A program made the translations under genes and the position numbers. From CAVVIO01 sp963748095 (GTDB lineage Bacteria > Bacteroidota > Bacteroidia > Bacteroidales > UBA10428): DNA of 64,000 nt. Under the pieces are notes generated by a model. That model was not told the DNA's origin, searched no databases, and saw only the letters and a list, made by a program, of their open reading frames with translations. Of the stretch, positions 56,526-63,585 are shown in pieces (position 1 is the stretch's first letter; each line of letters begins with the position of its first letter). The DNA lies in NCBI GenBank assembly GCA_963748095.1, contig CAVVIO010000039.1, positions 24,931-88,930 of the forward strand. Reading direction: 5' to 3'.

Positions 56526-57284
56526 TCATTTATCTATCCACTTTTTAAATTCTCTAACTTTATCTTTACTTATAATAATATCATAAATGGGTTTGTTACT
56601 TTTCAATTTAATTTTCAATCTGCTTGATGAATAGTTCAGAATATCACTTATCTCATTAATATTTATAATACAATTTCTGTTGATCCTGAAGAACTTTTCA
56701 GGATCAATCATTTTTTGCAAATTATCGAGTGAATAATCTACTGTATAATCTTTGTCTGAAGAAGTCCTGATAAAAACAGCCCTTTCCAATATATAAAAAC
56801 AGGATATGTCGTTATCTGGGATTGACTTGTAATGTTCTCCGACTTTAATCAAAAACCGGTTTTTATACCCTTTGTTCAGTTCATTCAATACCTGTTTTAT
56901 CACATCGTTTCTTATCGATGCTTTGTAATGAATAGTCTTAAATTTATCAATTGCATTTCGCAAGGGAATTTCTTCAATTGGTTTTAACAGGTAATCTACA
57001 CTATTCACTTTAAAAGCTGAAAGCATGTATTGGTCGTATGCTGTCGTAAATATAACAGGAATATCCAGCTTAATGGTTTCAAAGATTTCAAAACACAGGC
57101 CATCATCAAGCTGAATATCCATAAATATTAAATCGGGATTGGGATTACTTTGAATCCAGTTAATTGTTGATTCAACCGATTCGGTAGTCCCAGCAATATT
57201 AACTGCCTATCATCAATTTTCTTTAAAAGACTGCCAAGACTCATCAATGGCAGGCTTTTCATTTTCAGCTATTAAAACATTCAT
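56526..57284 (-). pseudogene. LytTR-type response regulator with two frameshifts in the receiver domain
   Basis: From the ATG at 57284 the protein reads MNVLIAENEKPAIDES, then after removing one T near 57226-57231 LLKKIDDRQLILLG, then after adding one G at 57189-57191 TTESVESTINWIQSNPNPDLIFMDIQLDDGLCFEIF with the phosphoacceptor Asp, the switch Lys in YLLKPIEEIPL, and a complete LytTR DNA-binding domain (FLIKVGEHYKSIPDNDISCFYILERAVFIRTSSDKDYTVD ... FFRINRNCIININEI). It belongs with the kinase at 57300. A pseudogene, or a gene with two sequencing indels. Confidence 0.85.
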
Positions 57285-57299
57285 TATAATAGAGGTACT

Positions 57300-58359
57300 T
57301 TAACCAGAAAATAGCCTCCCTGTTTCTGCTACGACAATTTCTTTTCCTGTAACCAGCCTTACACGTTCTTTTAGATTTTTGAGTCCTATGTTTGTAGAAT
57401 CAACTTGTGTTGCCATTTTTTGGATATTATTTTTAACTACAATATTTTGTTCTTCAATATAGATATTTATTATCAAAGGTTTATCGAGTGTTGCCATATT
57501 GTGTTTAATGGCATTTTCAACTAAAAGCTGTAACGATACAGGTAATATTTCATACATCATATTCATTTTCTTTGATATCAATATTAAGATTAATCTTTCC
57601 TTCATTTCTTATTTGATGCATATAAAAATAATCCCTTATAAAATCCATTTCCTCTTTCAGAGGAATCTTTGTTTTGGCTGAATTGTCAAGTATATATCGA
57701 TATATAAGCGATAATTTTCCAACAAACCGGTTTGCTATTTCAACCTCATTATTTATCAGAGAAGTTAGTGTATTTAAACTGTTGAATAAGAAATGGGGAT
57801 TTATCTGACTTTTTAAAGTTTCGTTTTGGAAAATGAGGTTTTGTTCCTTCAATTTGAATTCTTTTTTTATGGCTTCTACCCATTTCTGAAATAAAAATAT
57901 TGGTATGGTAAAAAAAAGAGCAATAGCAGTAACCTTTATAACCTGAAAAATTACCTGGCCTTCAATAAAAATCTTCATAAAGTCGGGAAACCCCCAACCT
58001 TTTACCAAGTATAAACCAATTACCCATAATATCACTCCAAGTGTGTTTGTTGCTATAAAAAGAACATAAAAAAACAATAACCCTATAAGATTCATCCATA
58101 CTGTCCTTTTTACAGTACTCGTTTCAATGAACCTTTGCGCATATTTTTTATTTAGTTTATTGAACCAACGGAGAACTAAACGAACAATTACCATATCGAA
58201 AAATATAATTATACAAGTGCCAATTAATTGGATAGTATCCTGTAAATAATTGTTAAAATATCCCCAAGCAATACCGGCTGCAATACAAGAAAGAATCAAT
58301 ACTATTTGCACAGCTACACCTTTTTGAAGGTATAGAACATTTATTCCTTTATTCTTCAT
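57300..58359 (-). pseudogene. LytS/YehU-type sensor histidine kinase, single-base frameshift
   Basis: The start at 58359 (MKNKGINVLYLQKG) gives a protein with four membrane helices, then the HisKA_7TM/His_kinase domain with QINPHFLFNSLNTLTSLI (the phosphorylated His) and IYRYILDNSAKTKIPLKEEMDFIRDYFYMHQIR. The first frame stops after ENEYDV at 57550; the second frame resumes EILPVSLQLLVENAIKHNMATLDKP, the N-box of the ATP site. Removing one T at about 57552 joins them precisely. The G-box is shortened (STNIGLKNLKERVRLV). Partner of the LytTR regulator 16 bases downstream. Confidence 0.85.
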
Positions 58360-58369
58360 GACTATAAAT

Positions 58370-59203
58370 TTAACGGATTTTTTCGAGAGTAAGTTTTCTT
58401 GTAGTATAAGCTTTTTTGCCTGGTTCCTGTCCATTCATTATAACATCCATTACAATATCTTCGTGTAATTCACCGTATTCTATTTGCTTATCGGATAAGG
58501 ACACATAGATATTACCCCAAAAATGGGTCCTTCCTTTTATTTCGGTGTTATTTGTATTAAAATCTAGTGGATTGTTCATGGAGTTGAATTGAATTATAGC
58601 ACACAATTTACCGTTCTCTTTTGTAACTCCTGCCCAGGTAATCAGCATATCTTTATTTTCAATGGTTCCTAATCCCTCAACCTGTAGTTTCGTATTAATT
58701 TTTTTGGCCTGATATTCAGTATTTAATTTTAATGAATCCCAGGAATTCCATGCAATTATTTCATAAGTAAACATATCCCATGCAAGTGTTTTCATTTGAA
58801 GGTCTGTTTCGGAAGTAACTTTAAAAAATGTTCCATTTGCCATCTCTTTAGAAACCACATAAGAATAATTTTTCATATAATCTTGCTTTTCACCTTCGGT
58901 AAATATTTCATTAAAATTTTGGGAATGAGCAATTCTAACATTATTCCATTTTACAGAGTCATTCTTAAATCCCCGGGTATATTCCGCAGTAATTCTTGAC
59001 TTACTTCCGGGATTTCCATATATATCAAAATTCTGATTATACATAACCAATAAGTACTTTTGAGGTGTTTTTTCTTTGAGTTCAATTTTTGGTAGACTTT
59101 CCTTGAGACCTTTAACTTTGATGGATTTCTGACCAAATAAAGAACTGGCACTAATAATTAAACTTACAATTATTACGATAATTGTTAAAGAATTTGTTTT
59201 CAT
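58370..59203 (-). CDS. Secreted protein of unknown function
   Basis: 277 residues with signal peptide (MKTNSLTIIVIIVSLIISASSLFGQ). Resembles the GLPGLI-type secreted proteins of Bacteroidota in length and composition (YLLVMYNQNFDIYGNPGSKSRITAEYTRGFKNDSVKWNNV ... YEIIAWNSWDSLKLNTEYQAKKINTKLQVEGLGTIENKDMLITWAGVTKENGKLCAI), but I cannot confirm the family. The kinase starts 11 bases after its stop, so it is probably one operon: a secreted protein, kinase and regulator. It may be the sensor's partner or target. Confidence 0.7.
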   Translation of the reverse strand: MKTNSLTIIVIIVSLIISASSLFGQKSIKVKGLKESLPKIELKEKTPQKYLLVMYNQNFDIYGNPGSKSRITAEYTRGFKNDSVKWNNVRIAHSQNFNEIFTEGEKQDYMKNYSYVVSKEMANGTFFKVTSETDLQMKTLAWDMFTYEIIAWNSWDSLKLNTEYQAKKINTKLQVEGLGTIENKDMLITWAGVTKENGKLCAIIQFNSMNNPLDFNTNNTEIKGRTHFWGNIYVSLSDKQIEYGELHEDIVMDVIMNGQEPGKKAYTTRKLTLEKIR

Positions 59204-59344
59204 TATATTTCATTTTGGTTAAATATTAATTGAATCAAAATAAACTCAATTAATAACCAAATAAAAAAATGAATTGCTGAATCGCCTAATCATTATGCTG
59301 AACAGGAAAATATACTTGTTTAATCAAAAGTCATATTTACAAAT
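59204..59344. other. Intergenic leader of the secreted protein gene
   Basis: No gene. Holds the upstream region of the gene at 58370-59203. Confidence 0.3.
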
Positions 59345-59523
59345 CTATTCAATCCAGAGTGACGGTGCTGCCATAGCCTTGCAGGTAACGGTTGACAATA
59401 TGAAACGGTTGGGTTTTCGGAGTGCGTTCTGTATCCACCGAGGAAAACGCTGATGCGAGAACCAAAGCCTCGCAAACCACTGAACCCCAACTGTTTTATA
59501 TTGTGTGTTGGCAGTAGTTGTTA
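59345..59523 (-). repeat. Cassette-end repeat with coding-like frame KTVGVQWF...
   Basis: On the minus strand a 60-codon frame (TANTQYKTVGVQWFARLWFS ... NRFILSTVTCKAMAAPSLW) is open. The arrangement (TGCCAAC, then CAGTTGGGG, then a foldback whose arms hold CCCAACCG and CGGTTGGG) marks a recombination-site-like repeat. I recall closely similar 'hypothetical proteins' from other Bacteroidota; they look like repeats, not genes. Confidence 0.55.
59507..59516 (-). repeat. Inverse core site at the 3' end of the HEPN module
   Basis: On the minus strand TACTGCCAAC, the exact reverse complement of GTTGGCAGTA at 60648-60639. Together they frame the HEPN module as in an integron cassette, where the attC R'' arm is complementary to the cassette's own first bases. 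Confidence 0.6.
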
Positions 59524-60468
59524 TCATTCGTCCATATAGTTTTTAATCTTGAAAAAGTATAGCGTTACATGCTTATCAATCCTTTCGCTTAATGATTTGA
59601 AAAATTTGTTTGCATTAATTACGTCATTCAAATGCGGATTAAAATGTTTTGCTCCGTGTCCTATTTTATTTCTATTGTCACGAATTGAGTGAAAAGTATC
59701 CGATTCATCTTTTGTCATTTTGAACAATAAAGTTTTCTCCAAAAATGTCGGGATTTCATTTGCTTTAAGGTTGTTAATCTTATTGTTGTAAATGTCAAGC
59801 AATGAAGAAAGTAAAAGTTTCTCCGAATTTATATACCCTTGATTTTTGAGCTTTTTTGAAAACTTTTTATATCTGTCAATTTTTCTAGGGTCAAAGTCTT
59901 TGTTGAGTTTTATTAAGTCTGATAAGGTTTCTTGGTCAGGCTGGAAGTCAATTAAATATTGTTCTCTGTCAACTGTCTGAATGGAATTTGTAAGTTCAAT
60001 TGCAATATCCATAACAAAAGCTTCGAAGTATGAGAATGTAGAAAAATATAGATAAGTAGCTAATTTTGATTGGTAGTTTGTCGTGCAATTGCTAATATTT
60101 TCAGAATAGTTTTTTGATTGTCTTTTAATATCGTTTCTGTAAGTTTTATAGTCTGTTTCTCCAATTGCATCAATAACTCTAAGTTTAAATTCTGAACTAT
60201 TTATAGGAATGTTTAGTAATAATTTTAGCTTCTCGATTTTTTCAGCCGATAATCCTTTTTCTGTTAGTGTAGATATAGTTTCATCAGATATTTCATAAAC
60301 TACTGACGGCTCAAAATAATCAGGGTCTGGAAGTCTCTTAATTTTCTTGTCGTTGAATAGTTTTAAATTTTGTTTCAATACGGGCACACTTAAGGTCACC
60401 AAAACAGCAAAATTAAAAATTTCTTGTATCTGCTCTTTGAAGTCTTTATATGCCTGTGACTGTTTCAT
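59524..60468 (-). CDS. HEPN-domain protein (putative ribonuclease)
   Basis: 314 residues. Near the C-terminus FHSIRDNRNKIGHG holds an R-x4-H motif (RNKIGH), the HEPN ribonuclease signature. Preceding helices (YQSKLATYLYFSTFSYFEAFVMDIAIELTNSI) fit the MAE_28990/RiboL-PSP-HEPN group. HEPN proteins act in defence and toxin systems by cutting RNA; often an antitoxin or NTase partner is adjacent, and none is here. Directly upstream (11 bases from the start codon) is a tRNA-like sequence, and both are enclosed by inverted cassette core sites. Confidence 0.75.
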   Translation of the reverse strand: MKQSQAYKDFKEQIQEIFNFAVLVTLSVPVLKQNLKLFNDKKIKRLPDPDYFEPSVVYEISDETISTLTEKGLSAEKIEKLKLLLNIPINSSEFKLRVIDAIGETDYKTYRNDIKRQSKNYSENISNCTTNYQSKLATYLYFSTFSYFEAFVMDIAIELTNSIQTVDREQYLIDFQPDQETLSDLIKLNKDFDPRKIDRYKKFSKKLKNQGYINSEKLLLSSLLDIYNNKINNLKANEIPTFLEKTLLFKMTKDESDTFHSIRDNRNKIGHGAKHFNPHLNDVINANKFFKSLSERIDKHVTLYFFKIKNYMDE

Positions 60469-60479
60469 AGTTTATTTAG

Positions 60480-60579
60480 AGGGGAATGCAGGACTCGAAC
60501 CTACATCCTGGGCAATGTCTTTGAGGTGGTGGTCAATTTTAATTCGGTGCCCTGGCTTTACCAATTAAGCTAATTCCCC
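60480..60579 (-). tRNA. tRNA-like sequence with an oversized anticodon arm
   Basis: Acceptor GGGGAAT/ATTCCCC (7 bp), D-arm GCTT/AAGC, T-arm GTAGG-TTCGAGT-CCTGC with the invariant TTCGA are all regular. The anticodon stem GGGCA/TGCCC closes 33 bases instead of 7, and no variable arm is recognisable, so no anticodon can be assigned. Total 99 bases plus discriminator T. Either a disrupted tRNA, an intron-like insertion or a tRNA mimic. Confidence 0.65.
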
Positions 60580-60638
60580 ATTTTTCAAATTTACGTTTTT
60601 TATTGTATGTATGTCTGTCGTTTCTGTCTTTTTACAAT
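60580..60638. other. Short leader between tRNA-like and core site
   Basis: Minus strand: core GTTGGCAGTA, then about 59 bases, then the tRNA-like. No other signal. Confidence 0.4.
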
Positions 60639-60760
60639 TACTGCCAACTTGTTTATAAACGTATTGTGTTTATTTTCCATATAGTTTTAAAATCAGGTGT
60701 GCTTTACAACCTCATATGGGATGTAAAGCACACCTTAATTATATTTTATAGTCTTATCTC
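60639..60760 (-). repeat. Integrase-tail repeat R7 (hairpin H2 and leader only)
   Basis: H2 is aggtgtgctttaca (60695-60708) / tgtaaagcacacct (60722-60735), 14-bp perfect stem. Reading leftward it is followed by tatatggaaaataaacac, aatacgtttat and the core site ACAAGTTGGCAG. The same leader without H2 is found at R4 (tatatgaataataaacac aatgcgcttata). Confidence 0.8.
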
Positions 60761-61076
60761 AACTTTCCTTAATTTCAAACTTTGAGTTCGGGAAATAAAT
60801 GTACATGATAATCAGCTAAAAAGCAACTGATTTTTATTAACAGTTGAAAGGTGACAAGGTGACGGGTGACAAGGTGACAATGTTCCTGGTGCGGATGAAG
60901 GCGAGGGAGCGAATGGGCGATGGGGCGATGGGGCGAAGAGGCGAGTTGAACACGATTTAAAGAGCGAGATTGCTGGATTTCTGAACACGATTTAACGGAT
61001 TATTTGATGGACGGGAAAGTTGAGAGATGAGTAGTAAGTCAGTAATCAGTGATCAGTGATCAGTGGAGTGGCCCGA
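60761..61076. repeat. Region of short tandem micro-repeats
   Basis: ggtgacaaggtgac is repeated twice (from 60849), gcgatgggg twice and more (60917-60945), and cagtgat three times (61037-61065). No gene. Typical of non-coding DNA in this phylum and a source of slippage. Confidence 0.7.
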
Positions 61077-61128
61077 AAACAAAAAAGGTCTATCTGCCTT
61101 AGGTAGATGAACCGGTTTTTTGTTTTTT
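61077..61128. terminator. Symmetric hairpin with A-rich and T-rich arms (copy 2)
   Basis: AAAACAAAAAAGGTC ... GAACCGGTTTTTTGTTTT; the core is TCTATCTGCC/GGTAGATG. Same outer arms as the copy at 56390-56441, and the same sequence ACTGTA follows, but the inner stem differs. Confidence 0.7.
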
Positions 61129-61228
61129 ACTGTATGCCTGTACCAGATGGAGCTTGTTCCTGTCCGGCAGGACAGAACGATGTTGCGAGAATCCGGCGAA
61201 CGACACTCCACGAACCCCGCAATGCAAT
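61129..61228. other. Short gene-free flank
   Basis: Contains CTGTCCGGCAGGACAG, a perfect 7-bp stem palindrome near 61159-61174. No gene. Confidence 0.4.
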
Positions 61229-62005
61229 TTACAATTTGTTGTGCTTTCGTGAATTTGATTTTTCTAAATAATTCAATATAGTTTTTGCCTTTTTAATATG
61301 ACTTTTTATGTCATTCCTTATTTGTATTCTGTAGGCTCCCATCATTCCAACTTGCGTTTTTAAATACCTGTTTTTCTTTATGTCATTCCACTCTACATGA
61401 TACTTCGTGTAATCATCTAATTCAATTAAATCATTCGAGGCGTAAATATCCTTATAAAGAAGAGGGCTATGAAATTTTAACATTTCATCACGATAGTCAT
61501 ACCAAGCTGTTTTCAGGATGCGGTTGTTAAAAAGCTGAGTCCAGTTATTTTTAATATAATAGTCATCTAAAAGTCTTTTTATCTCAATATCCTTAAATAA
61601 GTTAATATTATTAGTATTTATTAAGTCATTATAGGTTGAGGATATAATCGTGATATTTGGAACAAATCCACAATAAAATATAGATTTGGTGAGTCTTAAA
61701 GTGTCTATTTCCGTTAAGGTATTGTTCAAAAAGTTGCCGAGATATAACCCCTCCTGTTCGGCAAATGTATTTATGGAATCAAGATGATCTAAATTTTCAA
61801 GATCCGTGTTTAAGTCAGAAATTAAATTTTTCCGATAGGATTCTTTTAAAATGTTGTTTTTTCTTTCCTGATTCCAATTATTAACCTGTAGAGCTAATAA
61901 AATACCAATCATCACAAGAATAATTTCTCCAAAAGCATATTTCAGATAATTTATCATTTTCCCTTCGGAAAGTAGATTTCCCCTTATTCGCCTAAATAAT
62001 TTCAT
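61229..62005 (-). CDS. DUF6090 family protein
   Basis: 258 residues. The start MKLFRRIRGNLLSEGKMINYLKYAFGEIILVMIGILLALQVNNWNQERKN is the hallmark of DUF6090: a basic head, an amphipathic segment, and one membrane helix ending in LALQVNNWNQ. The remainder is a helical cytosolic or periplasmic part (KNLISDLNTDLENLDHLDS). Function unknown; very common in marine Bacteroidota, often in variable gene regions, consistent with a cassette gene. Confidence 0.9.
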   Translation of the reverse strand: MKLFRRIRGNLLSEGKMINYLKYAFGEIILVMIGILLALQVNNWNQERKNNILKESYRKNLISDLNTDLENLDHLDSINTFAEQEGLYLGNFLNNTLTEIDTLRLTKSIFYCGFVPNITIISSTYNDLINTNNINLFKDIEIKRLLDDYYIKNNWTQLFNNRILKTAWYDYRDEMLKFHSPLLYKDIYASNDLIELDDYTKYHVEWNDIKKNRYLKTQVGMMGAYRIQIRNDIKSHIKKAKTILNYLEKSNSRKHNKL

Positions 62006-62128
62006 ATTTGGTTATTGGTCGGTTATAATGAAGCACAAATGGTTTGTGTAGGTGTAGTGTGGGATTAAAAGTGATGAACTTTCAACCTGCACACGGAGCC
62101 AATTCGTTTATTCAGTATTTCAAATTTT

Positions 62129-62395
62129 TCAATTCAGTTTCCTTTCTTTCAAGATTAACTCTAGTTCGTTATTTTTTTTAGAATTACTAACTATTCTGTA
62201 TATAAAATAAACAGGAAATAGTAATGGTATCAGTGCTACGAATTTTTTCGTGATAACAGATGAAATAATTCCTACCACAACAATGCTTGCAAGGAATCCA
62301 ATCACCATGGCATTTATTATATTTGATTTTTTTAGTTTATTTTTTTCGACGATTAGTTGCTCATCAGTTAACTCAGATAAATTCTTTTTTTCCAT
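62129..62395 (-). CDS. Small two-helix membrane protein
   Basis: 88 residues: KNLSELTDEQLIVEKNKLKKSNIINAMVIGFLASIVVVGIISSVITKKFVALIPLLFPVYFIYRIVSNSKKNNELELILKERKLN. Helix, two membrane segments, then a charged helix. This 'LSELTDEQL...NELELILKERKL' frame is a frequent, unnamed protein in Bacteroidota (sometimes labelled FUSC-like without good reason). Its leader is nearly the same as that of the neighbouring cassette. Confidence 0.75.
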   Translation of the reverse strand: MEKKNLSELTDEQLIVEKNKLKKSNIINAMVIGFLASIVVVGIISSVITKKFVALIPLLFPVYFIYRIVSNSKKNNELELILKERKLN

Positions 62396-62440
62396 TATTC
62401 GTATTTTTTTGATTTCGGTTTGGCATTAAAGCCAACGGTT
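62396..62440 (-). repeat. Conserved cassette leader (copy 1)
   Basis: GTTGGCTTTAATGCCAAACC, then GAAATC, A-run, ACGAATA and the ATG. The palindrome TTGGC-TTTAAT-GCCAA lies directly against the stop codon of the preceding gene. Copy 2 is at 62955-62998. Confidence 0.65.
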
Positions 62441-62909
62441 ATACATTTTTGATTGTAGTATTTTTATCCATTCTATGATTATCAAAAATTTCAACTCCTG
62501 TTTTCAATAGTCCAATAAGTCCAATTCCTGAAACGATAGCTCCATAAGATAATTCCTTAAGCTTTTCATTACTTGTAATAAAAAACCCAAAAATCCCGTA
62601 GGCTAATATAAAAAAAGTTGTCAAGGAAATCATAATTATTACATTTTTCCCTTTTCTTGGGTTTTCCCATATTTTCTTCTCGAAATTAAGAGAAGTCTTT
62701 GTTGTGTGATGAAGTGATGAAAAGCTAATTGCTAATCCCATAAAAATTAATAAATAATTATAGTTTTCAAATACAATACTAATGTTTTCAATTAAATATC
62801 TCATTCCATTAAAATAAGGTTTAACGAAAGAATACATTGCTAATAGCAATAATGGATATTGTAAATAATTTAAAATATGAAAATTTGTATTGTATTTTTC
62901 ATTTAGCAA
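62439..62909 (-). CDS. Four-helix membrane protein of unknown function
   Basis: 156 residues from a TTG start at 62909 (MLNEKYNTNFHILNY); no better ATG is in frame. Helices: LQYPLLLLAMYSFVKPYF, YLLIFMGLAISFSSLHH, KNVIIMISLTTFFILAYGIFGFFI and GAIVSGIGLIGLLKTGVEIF. No family recognised. The stop codon is immediately followed by the next cassette's core (ccgttggc), so almost no spacer remains. The start is uncertain: a conserved leader ends at an ATG at 62958, followed by a 4-codon frame. Confidence 0.65.
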   Translation of the reverse strand: MLNEKYNTNFHILNYLQYPLLLLAMYSFVKPYFNGMRYLIENISIVFENYNYLLIFMGLAISFSSLHHTTKTSLNFEKKIWENPRKGKNVIIMISLTTFFILAYGIFGFFITSNEKLKELSYGAIVSGIGLIGLLKTGVEIFDNHRMDKNTTIKNV

Positions 62910-62954
62910 TTATTTTCTTTATTCAATTTCAGATTTAATTTATTCAATTTTTTC

Positions 62955-62998
62955 TCATTATTCGTGTTTTTGGTTTCGGGTCAGCATTAAAGCTAAAC
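62955..62998 (-). repeat. Conserved cassette leader (copy 2)
   Basis: GTTTAGCTTTAATGCTGACC, GAAACC, A-run, ACACGAATAATG: base-for-base similar to copy 1 with compensatory changes in the small palindrome (TAGC/GCTG versus TGGC/GCCA). Confidence 0.65.
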
Positions 62999-63079
62999 AT
63001 TAGCATAAACACAACTTGCCTGGCAGCAAGCAGGCCTGCCTGGTGTGTTTATCGTTATTTTGTAGCTAATGCAAAGACC
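62999..63079. repeat. attC-like foldback between divergent cassettes
   Basis: CATTAGC/GCTAATG outer arms, ATAAACACA/TGTGTTTAT inner arms, and a CAGG-rich centre. One arm has an extra 12 bases (cgttattttgta), so the hairpin is asymmetric as in attC sites. The genes on either side point away from it. Confidence 0.6.
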
Positions 63080-63103
63080 GAGGTACAAATCAAACCTAAT
63101 GAT

Positions 63104-63517
63104 ATGATTAGAAAGCTAATTTTTACATTTATTACGACCCTGATTATTCCGTTTTTGTATGGACAGGATTTGACTGTTGAAATTGATGTTGACAATTTAG
63201 AAATTATTCAAACGGAGAACATTCCAACAAAGGAGATTTGTTTCGGGATTCCTAATGGAAAAGTTTTTATAAGTAAAGCATCACTTATTCAGTACTGGGA
63301 AAATGAATTAGCAATTTGGGAAGATGGAGTTAATTTAAGAATCATCCAGGTTTTGTTGAGGCACGAAAGCAGTAAGACTACGGAGGTTTATACCCATGTG
63401 GCAGGGTTGAACAATGAAAAAACAGAAAATCCTTTGGATAATTTAATGGATGCCATTAACTTTAGTCCACAAAGGTATAAGCATTCAGGGATGGCATCTA
63501 CCTCACCGACAAAGTAA
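63104..63517 (+). CDS. Chimeric ORF: signal-peptide protein fused to a tyrosine-recombinase tail
   Basis: 137 residues. The first 74 (MIRKLIFTFITTLIIPFLYG, QDLTVEIDVDNLEIIQTENIP, ...) are the start of a secreted protein. From residue 75 (VNLRIIQVLLRHESSKTTEVYTHVAGLNNEKTENPLDNLMDAI) it is the C-terminal box of a tyrosine recombinase with His and nucleophilic Tyr; LGH is mutated to LRH. Not a functional integrase. It is the only integrase tail on the plus strand, from a related but distinct recombinase. The ORF is unlikely to be a working protein. Confidence 0.75.
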   Translation: MIRKLIFTFITTLIIPFLYGQDLTVEIDVDNLEIIQTENIPTKEICFGIPNGKVFISKASLIQYWENELAIWEDGVNLRIIQVLLRHESSKTTEVYTHVAGLNNEKTENPLDNLMDAINFSPQRYKHSGMASTSPTK

Positions 63518-63518
63518 A

Positions 63519-63570
63519 AATAAACGAATGTTAGGACATTCGTTTATACAATTGTTGTGCCGCATACTGA
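63519..63570 (+). repeat. Hairpin and core site after the chimeric ORF
   Basis: ATAAACGAATGT-TAGG-ACATTCGTTTAT is a perfect 12-bp stem, followed by ACAATTGTTGTGC. It parallels ATAAACACAATAC GTTTAT, then AACAAGTTGGCAG, in the R7 leader, so it is the plus-strand version of the cassette core. Confidence 0.65.
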
Positions 63571-63585
63571 GGAAATCCTGCAACT

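Noticed and set aside
59345..59527. 60-codon minus-strand ORF with KTVGVQWF
   Set aside because: Most likely repeat DNA at a cassette end, not a translated gene, since the frame begins in core-site sequence.
60347..60568. 73-codon plus-strand ORF
   Set aside because: Runs antisense through the HEPN gene start and the tRNA-like sequence; not a plausible protein.
40023..63570. A classical class 1-type integron with IntI
   Set aside because: No intI gene, attI or promoter Pc is in the window, and the recombinase tails lack the IntI-specific C-terminus; only cassette-like features are supported.
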